Below are positions 10,037-19,300 of a stretch of DNA of 24,231 nucleotides, piece after piece. Under the pieces are notes generated by a model that saw only the letters and a program-made list of their open reading frames with translations, was not told the DNA's origin and made no database searches. Each line of letters opens with the position of its first letter. The first letter of the stretch is position 1. The translations under genes were made by a program, and so were the position numbers. Where the stretch lies: assembly GCA_905250885.1 (NCBI GenBank), contig CAJNOQ010002460.1:1-24231 (forward strand), written 5' to 3'. This stretch comes from Didymodactylos carnosus. Taxonomy: Eukaryota > Rotifera > Eurotatoria > Philodinida > Philodinidae.

Positions 10037-10359
10037 ATGCAAACAATATTAATATTCGTAGTTTCATTAAGCAGCGCTGTATTAACCTTTGCTGGAATCT
10101 TACTCTATAATACAGAAGATGGTTTAGCACAATATCGGGATTGCATTTATTACTTGAATCAAACTGATATAGTAAAATATTGTTTAAGATCTGATGAATC
10201 GTTTGTACTTGAACGTCGCGGAAGTGAGAGGTGTTCCCCGGATGCACAACAACTTGATTTTAAAACATTAAAAATGAATCAAATACAATTGAATGACATT
10301 TTATTATGGAGTGGATCAACGATTGAAATAGCTGAGAATTATGCAGCATATTTAAATGG
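10037..10359 (+). CDS. Receptor exon 1: signal peptide and N-terminal domain
   Basis: Codons 1-107 plus two bases of codon 108. It opens with a hydrophobic stretch (ILIFVVSLSSAVLTFAG) that would serve as a signal peptide cleaved near residue 19. It continues with DGLAQYRDCIYYLNQTDIV and ends in IEIAENYAAYLNG, a pattern I associate with the N-terminus of this receptor family. The donor is AATGG^GTAAGG; the second GTAAGT four bases later is excluded because it would include an in-frame TAA. The ATG is the first one compatible with the frame. A further upstream exon supplying a different start cannot be excluded. Confidence 0.75.
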
Positions 10360-13300
10360 GTAAGGTAAGTTATTTCTTATATCTAATTTATAAGTCTGTC
10401 CCTGTCAAAGAAAAAAGAGAATAAACGGAAGATTTTGCTAGAGGAGATAGCTGAAGATCGTCTTAATTTGTGGGTTCATGTTAGACTAGTGTAGCAGTTA
10501 TTTTTGCACTAAATTGATAGAAGAGCGGTCTCCAAAGCCCCTCTACTTGTGCCCACCTTGATCCAGCCGTTATAAAATCGTCCTGTTATTGTTATCAGTG
10601 AGTATGATGACAATAATTAAATGGCAGCATGTGTCTGCGTTTCAGTTTTCAAAACAGCCGCGGTACTGGAATGTCGTTTGCTTGTTGTGTAAAAATCATT
10701 TTTGTTGTATTTCAGAGATAGTCGAAATGACGATGAAATTTTATGTAATTGTACAAAAGAAGGTAGTTTTGGGAAATATTGTGAATATGAATTTATATCA
10801 CTATCAACATTCGAAGAAACATTAAAATATCAATTTCTACTAAAAGAACAGTATGTATTAGGTAGCCAGTTATTAGAAAAAACCATTTGCTATCAATCAT
10901 CGTTTATATGCGATTATGGTTTATTATGTCTTGACTGGCGTCATATTTGTGATGGTAAGAAGGTGATCAATAATGGTTGCTGATCAATATTGGTTTATTG
11001 ATAGATAAATACAAAATCAGAAATGTTTTTTTTCTAGGTAACCAACAATGCATAGACGGAACCGATGAAGAGGACTGTGAGGTATTAGAGTTTAATGAAT
11101 GTAAACTAGACGAATATAGATGTGCAAATGGAATGTGCATTGACCGAACGTTTTTTTTGGATGGTGAGTAGATTAAACAGAACGACACATTTTGGGCTTT
11201 ATTGGTGTTGGAATAGTCCTTAAGGCGATTGTCTTTGCTCAACTTTAGAAGAGAATGGAAATGCAACTCAGTTGCTTAGTGAAATTCTTGAATCAAAAGC
11301 TCTATCACGCGTAGTGCTGATAAAATAGTATATGGGCGTGTCCAGCTAACTCTGCTACCATAAAGGAATTCCGTAAAACTTTTTTATCATTTTGTTTTGG
11401 TTGTAAATCGAGCTGCGACACGTCTTAAATTGAAGAAAAAAATACTATGAACATTTTAAAACGCGTCTCAGTTCTGTAACTTGTCTCGTTTTAAATATCT
11501 GAAAGAAACATTGGCAACTACTTTTCAATTCTGCAAAGTTTAAATGTGCGAAGAGTAGTTTCCCAGAGGAGCTTTTACAAAAAGCTTGTCAGCGTTGCTT
11601 CTAAATGTGGAAACTTCCTATTGAACTGTTGGATTATAACATAACATAGAACATATATAACATAGTAATAATATATCGTAATAATTTTTAAAACCTGTGT
11701 CTAAAAACATCAGATGGACTGTCTGTTAGTAGTCCAATCAGTAGCTGTAAATGAGTTCTACTATCAGTTCTACTATCGGTCAAAAAGCAGAGTACTCAGA
11801 TTTTTTTGAATAACGTTTGAGCAAAATAAGCTAGAGAGGTGCAATTTGTACCATTTTCAAGTAAATAATCGGAACTATCCAACGACCTAAAAGTTCTTAA
11901 AACTACCATCTAGACTAGATATGATGAAAAAATCTCACTCTGCTCATTCTTATTGACGGAGTAATGGCATTTTTACGCTTTCTTTCCATTTCCCGGCGCC
12001 AAAGTTGTATGCTAAACACTCTCGAAAACTCTTGCTGTATCTCTGAAACCTACGGTCCGATAAGGTTAAAAATTTGGATTTGTAGGTTTTCGCGTATACT
12101 CTACGAGATGAGACTACTTAGTAAAAAATTTAAGATAATCGGTGAGCATGGTTCCGTGGTAAGCAGGCGGTTTCTCGTCCAATGGCTCCTAGATGTAATT
12201 CAGAACAAAAATTTTGTGATCTTTTCCACAGCATGGTGGACATTTTATCAGAGAAGGTACACCATCTGTAGATGGTAGTTTTAAGAACTTTTAGGTCGTT
12301 GGGTAGTTCCGATTATTTACTTGAAAATGATATAAACTGAACCTCTCTAGCTTATTTTGCTCAAACGTTATTCAAAAAAATCTGAGCACTCTGCTTTTTG
12401 ATCGATAGTAGAACTGATAGCAGAACTCATTTATACGGTAGGCTGGTATGGCTTCACTCCATGATCCCCGAGTTTTCTTTTGTCACTCAAGTTAAACGGA
12501 CAGACAAATGGCATTTTTTTACTACAGGGGACCGCGACTGTATGGACGGGACGCGAGCTCATGCACTTATATACGTAGACAATTTTCTTGTTTCTAAAAG
12601 CGATTTCAATATGAGAATGTATGACGTAATAACAGAACAGTTAGAGGACGAGCAATTTGCTAATGATGTTGAGTCATCACGAGGTTGTCCGTTTAAACCA
12701 GACCATTTTAACTGTGATGAATCATTATTTCATCAAAAATACTTTTCATGTGGCGATGGTCAATTTATCGAAGCAGAAATTCGATATAACAGAAATATTA
12801 AGAAAAACGATTATTGTTCAAGTTTTCGTGATAAGAACTTCATGTGTGAAATCGATGAAATAAACCCAATGTGGACTGATGGTGGTCAGGGACATTGTTT
12901 GTTATATGGTAGTGACTCAAAGTATCAATTCTATCACAAACATTGTATATTCGAGTTAAAATGTAAACTTACCAATGGTCAACAACACGAGCAGTGTGAT
13001 CCTTCGATTCTTCAATCAAATTGTGATATGCCATCATCGTCGGACAAACTTCGATATCCAGTTACCTACCCGAGTGGAAGTATTTTGACACCGTATCTTC
13101 AAATTGCTTTTCCTTCAAATGTAGTACCAGATGAACAGAAAATACAATACTTTTATTTCGTTAATTCCGTTAAATGTCGGGGGTTCCAAGCTATGCTTCC
13201 TAGTAAATTAGATATTTCTCGTGAACAGTTTTTCAGTTTTACATATAGACTTGAACATGTTTTATGTCGAGAAGCTCTTCGAGGCAACACTAATATTAAA

Positions 13301-16300
13301 AAGAACCATGAGGGACCACAGTATCAGATGAACTGTTCTCATTTTCGCTGTGGTGATACATTTCAATGTGTTTCCGAATATCGTTTACGCGACGGTTATA
13401 ATGATTGCTTAAATGGTGCTGACGAGTCACCAACACTAAACTGTCCATTATTTGTTCAAAAAGATCGATTTCAATGTTCGATGAGTGAACAAACATGCTT
13501 ATTACCAACTGCTTTAGGTAATATAAAAAGCGATTGCCGTTTAACTAACTGGGATGAATATATCGAGGATAAAAACATAAAACTATCAAATTTTTTATGT
13601 CGACATTCAAATTCAGTACAATGTGAAACACTTCGAAACTACATTTTAAACTCATCTGCGACATCATTTTTAAATAATACAGTCAATGACAACACTTTAC
13701 AGCAGCAAATTAGCTTTCGTCAATATTGTGATACATTTTGGGATTTAAATACAAAGAACGATGAAATACAAGAATTATGTAAAAAATATTGGATATGTTC
13801 AAAGGATGAATTTCAGTGTAAAGCTGGCGGAGAATGTATATCATTGACGTGGGTGTGTAACAATGTTTGGGACTGTAGTGATGCAAGTGATGAACAAGGT
13901 ATGTTTATAATTCAACACTTATCAAAACATAACAATGCGATTATGAATTTAACTGAAATGAAACAGCGGTGCTATTCAATCTATCGTGAACAGCCGTTTA
14001 GTCAAGCAACAGCAACTCTTACTGCTGAAAAACAAGTTTTGATACAGTACAATGAAAGGTGCAATATTACTACAGAATATCCATGTATACGACCTCATAC
14101 AGTAGCTCAATTTGCTTATTACCAACTTCTTTTTTACAACTTTACCAATTTGAAAATTTACCCAAGACCATGTATACGGCTAGAGCAAATAGGTGACGGC
14201 ATTCCCGATTGTTATGGCGGAATTGATGAACGAAATACACAGACTGGTTGTTTGTCAAATGAAATGCTCGGATTTGATTTTAAATGTGAACATACTGAAC
14301 AACAACAATGCATACCGTATAAAGAAAGATGTAACGAACGTTGTTTAAACAATGAAGATAAATTACTTTGTGATACGCTAAGCTGTATATTACTTTGTCC
14401 ATCGCTTCGATCTTATCAAGATGAAAAATGTAGCAGAATAATTGAACCGACTGATTACTTTACTAGGAACAGTCTGCATTACTGTAATACAGACGATGTC
14501 TTAGGAATATTGCCATATCGCTCGAATGCAAAATTACAAAAACCATTTCCAACAATATGCTTGCCAACTATTCCCCCATTGTCAATCAATGACCAACAAC
14601 CTGATCAGTCATGTTTAACAACCGGCATTTACCAAACAAAGCAATCAAATTATAAGAAGTCATTCAATAATCAACTTGTAAATAATATTCAAGATTATTT
14701 TCGAAATCAAACGTTTACTAGTATAAAAGATTTAACAATTGCACAACGTATTGAATATCAAGAATATGTTATGAATAATGCATGGGAAGGCTGGATATGT
14801 ATGCGTGGTATAGCCGTAGTTGTTGATAATCATAACGAAGCCGATACTGTATGTTTATGTCCACCAGCTTTCTATGGTAAATTCTGTAATCATTTTAGTG
14901 ATCGTATAACAGTTATAATAAGTTTAGAAAAGATTCCATTAGATGTAACAATGATGAAAGTGCTATCAACGTTTCTGTTAGATGAAGATATAATTGATAC
15001 CGAAGAATTTCATGTTCAACCAACAGTGGATGAGAATAGAAAGCATCGGTTTTATTTCGTTTATCCGCGTCCCAGAATATTAAACGGATCATATTCGGTA
15101 CGATTCGAAGCCTTTCAGTTACATGTTAATTTAAGTATTAATTTATTAGTTGTTTGGCATTATTCAATTCAACCGTTTGTTTTCCTACCATCATATCGGC
15201 TAGCTAAAGTTTTGAAATTTCAACAACAGCATATTTGTAAAAAAACTAACCCGTGTAAACATAACAGCAAGTGCTATCCGATTATGAATAATTTAGATGA
15301 ATACTTTTGCCACTGTCAGAATAATTCAAGTGGAAAAAACTGTGAAATACTAGACAGTTCATGTGATACAACGAATTATTGTTCATCCAAAGCTGTTTGT
15401 CGACCTCGCCTTTCTTTGAAACCGTTGTGTATTTGTCCACTGCATCATTTTGGTCCCCGATGTTATTTAACTAATTCTCTTCTAACGAAACCAAACATGT
15501 GTTCAAACAATGGAACAATGCATGTATCATATGATCCACGTTCGACTCATATGTATAAATGTACATGTGATAAAAACTATTATGGTGATAACTGTCAGTA
15601 TGCATCCGGTAGCATTCATTTAGTTTATAATATTTCATATTCTGTACAACAAGCATTATCTTTATCATTTGGTGCTGCTGTTATTCAACTATATGATTTC
15701 CATCCATCGTCATTAAATTTCATTATAAAATATCAAATTGTATTGAACAATATACCAAAGTGTTCACAAATAAGTAACGGTGAAGCGCTCGTACCGACGA
15801 TAGGCTTATTAAAGCTGCATTATAAAGACCCAAAAGATCCACATCCAAAATATTTTCTATTGTACATTCAAATGAATAAATATCAATTAAATGTGACCGT
15901 CGAGCTTAGTTTAGACAATTACTGCCCCAGAGCTGATGTTTTACATTCACATAACAAATCCCATATTGAACAATATTTTTTTAAAGGTAAGTTTCCTTGA
16001 TTCTCGTTATTCAATACAATGGATGTTAGTTCTGTTAACTCTAAACACACAAAAAATATTTTCCGAATACTCATTTGCTATTACTATGGCTAACGCGAAC
16101 TCAGCATATTTACGAGGGAAAGTTCTCAACTGATTCGCGCCGCTTTTGTTGATATTTTATCCACGTGCAGGAAGCAGGAATGACCACTAGAAGAAAATGT
16201 AAACGGGGACAAATTTAGAAAGAAGTGGGACGCAAGGAGCACTTATTTTTATACAAAGGAGAGCAAGACAAAATGCATTATTTTTCGTACAATGAAAATT

Positions 16301-19300
16301 AAAGCAGATTCTTTTTTTCTATCAAATATTTCTGTTAATCGTTTTCTTCTCGTATCAGCATATCAAAACATGAAATTTAACATAAATATGTTTTGTCACA
16401 CATAAGAATGATAAATGATTAATTCAAACGCAATTTTTTATTTCTATATGTTCATGTTTTTGATTTTCACAAGTATTCTTGAAAAATTCTCTCTTGCTTT
16501 CTAGCTGAGTAGCCCACTTTTTAATTTAATTTTCTGAACGTTCACTTTCAAAATCAGACATTGCTTATCTAAAAGTAACTAAATACGCATAAAGAGATTT
16601 AACTCGAAGAACGAAATGTGAGTTTGAACTTAAAAGATGTGTACAAGGAACGAAAATGCTGTTGTATTGACTTGTTATTTCGTTTCTTACTATAGTAAAG
16701 TGTATAAAGAAGTTTCAATTTCTCTTTTATTTGAAATGATGGCCATCAGAAGCATGGAAAAAAAGACAAAAAGACAGGAATTATTACATATAGGCAGATA
16801 TAGCTCTCCTGCAGACTGTATTTCATGTAAGAAAAAGCACTAAATGCTAAAGTTCTATTCAAATTCAAGCGTAATACAAAAGTGAAAAGCACACTGAAGA
16901 CGGTTAGGGGGAAAAAGTCCTTGAAAATGGGGACTCCAAGGAGAAAAAGATCTCAATATGTGGGATAGGTACATCATTCTAACGAGGGAACATTCCCAGG
17001 TGCCCCGCTCCGATTTCGCTCGTTCATACATCATTCGATAGGGGGTCTCGAGTACATAAAAAGCCTAAAAGGATATAGGCCGACGACTCTTTAAGGCCCG
17101 GTTTTCTGGAAAACCAGTTTTTCAGAAACTCTAACAGAATAACCAAAACCTCTGTTAATGAGACATGATTGTAGCCCGCGAAATTCGCATAAAAATGAGA
17201 CATCTCCCAGCTCTATACGACCTTTCTTGCAAAGTTATAGAATTTGCAAGAAAAGCTCTAAACGTTCATTGTCAACTCAGAGCTGCAGAAATCATAAGAA
17301 ATTAATTTAGGGCTTTTCTTGTGAATTCTATAACTTTGCAAAGAAAGGTCATATAGAGCTGGAAGATATCTCATTTTTGATGAGAATTTCGCGGGCTACA
17401 ATCATGTCTCATTAACAAAGGTTTTGGTTATTTTTTGGAATTTCTGAAAAACTGATTTTCCAGAAAACCGGGTCTTAAACAGTTGTCGGTCGATATCCTT
17501 TTAGGCTTTTTATCTACTCGAGACCCCCTATCGAATGATGTATGAACGAGCAAAATCGGAACGGGGAACCTGGGAATGTTCCCTCGTAAGGAAAAGTCTA
17601 AACGGATTTGTGCTAATGCGCCTTCTTTTAACAGTGATGAAATGTTTCATTTCTCTATACGGAGAGCGCTTGTATCGCTAAAATCAGTCAGTAACTAAAT
17701 GGTTGCAAGGCTAAATTTTTTCTCGTTACAGCTCTAGTTCTCCACTAGTTCGAACAGAAAATTTGCGTATAAAATATGTTTCTTTCACATATTAAAGGGT
17801 CATTTGAATTGTGCAGTCTATAAGAAAAAGTTAGGGTATCCTATTCTTATCCAACCGGTACAGACATTTTTTCCATACAGATAGTAGAAGAGGAATATCA
17901 CACGAAAAATGACCTGTTTTATCATAACCTCATTTTTATGTTCTTCACCATACACCCTCTGGGTATTGGTAGGGAACGTAAAGGGATCACACGAAAATAC
18001 TGAGTTCATCACGATCTTTTCACCTTCATCAAGAGTGATCTTTTTTCGTAGTATTGAAGTTCAAAGCACTGTCAACAAGGGGCAAACGTAAGGACAAGAC
18101 AAGTTGGCTACTGGCAGCTCCAGATCACCATCCCACCTTGTGGGTATTTCAGAAGAAACATACTTAGCAAGCTAAAATAATAAACAGAATAAAAAGAGTG
18201 AAACAACGTGATAGAGAGGTAGAGCTTCACAAGATCCTTTAAGATGTGAAGAAAACATATTTTACTTAAAAACAGCCGCCGCTTGCTGTGATTAAAGAGT
18301 AAACATTCAATTACTCATTAAAGTTCAAGCTCGCAAATTTTGTGTTGAAACTAGTGGAAAACTAGAGCTGTAATGAGAAAAAATTTAGCCTTAACATGAC
18401 TTAACAATAACTTTTCTTAACATGATATCCCTCTTGATGTGGGCAAAACATCACCAATAACAGTGTGGATCAGTTGGGAATCTTCCCTTCTTAGAAGCCA
18501 CTAGGTCTAACGATGGCGTTCGTAAAAAAGAGGGCTTACGAGGGAACCTTTCGAGGTGATTAAAAGCTTTTTGATCGACATCTAGTGGGTTATAGATTAT
18601 CGACCATACTGATTCCGGCTATGATCATGGAACTGGCCCTTAGCTCTTCAAAGATCCAGTCTTCTGGAAAACCAGTTTTTCAGAAATTTCAAAAAATAAC
18701 CCAAGGCTTTCTGAATAATCCAGGATTGTAGCGCGCAAATTTCTGATTAAAATGATACATCCTCCAGCTCTACACGACCTTTCTTTCCAAAGTTATAGAA
18801 TTTATAAGAAGAGCCCTAAATTAATTCTTTCCTTCTTATTTCTCTAGCTTTGAGCTGACAATGAACAATTTAGGACTCTTCTTATAAATTCTATAACTTT
18901 GGAAAGAAAGGCCGTGTAGAGCTGGAGGATGTATCATTTTAATCAAAAATTTGCGCGCTACAATCCTGCATTATTCAGAAAGGTTTGGGTTATTTTTTGG
19001 AATTTCTGAAAAACTGGTTTCCCAGAAGACTGGATCTTCGAAGAGCTATGGGCCAGTCCCATAACCCACTAGATGTCGATCAAAAAGCTTTTAATCACCT
19101 CAAAAGGTTCCCTCGTTACACAAACGGTTTTTTTCGTCTTTTTCGAAATGAGAGGGAAAGAATGAAGTTTAGATTTCAATAACAGATCGACAACAGTCTT
19201 TTACCTTAAACGTTAGCTTATACACGTATAAGGCGTACACTATATATTATGCCAGAAGATAATCATTTATTTTAGGACTGTCAGCTGATTCCAGTGGTAA

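Larger units (their letters stand above)
15987..19275 (+). other. Intron 4 (phase 1), 3.3 kb, loaded with foldback elements
   Basis: GTAAGT...ATTTATTTTAG. It contains three foldback elements (16983-17586, 17707-18392, 18539-19115), together over half of its length. The first 990 bp (15987-16979) are AT-rich with no supported gene. The 68-codon frame at 16637-16843 has no motif. The intron separates the EGF-rich ectodomain from the exon carrying the last EGF module and TM1-TM4. Confidence 0.8.

Noticed and set aside
11964..12278. Possible transposase fragment inside the intron 3 MITE
   Set aside because: No DDE-type motif or helix-turn-helix visible; the frame is short and internal to a non-autonomous element.
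12398..12527. Upstream extension of the 1200-codon frame with its own ATG
   Set aside because: It lies in the mariner-like MITE and the end of intron 3; the acceptor at 12526-12527 joins exon 3 in frame within LDL-A 2.
13898..13903. Donor-like GGTATG inside exon 4
   Set aside because: Read-through keeps the cysteine-rich frame open for another 2 kb; no acceptor is needed to restore it.
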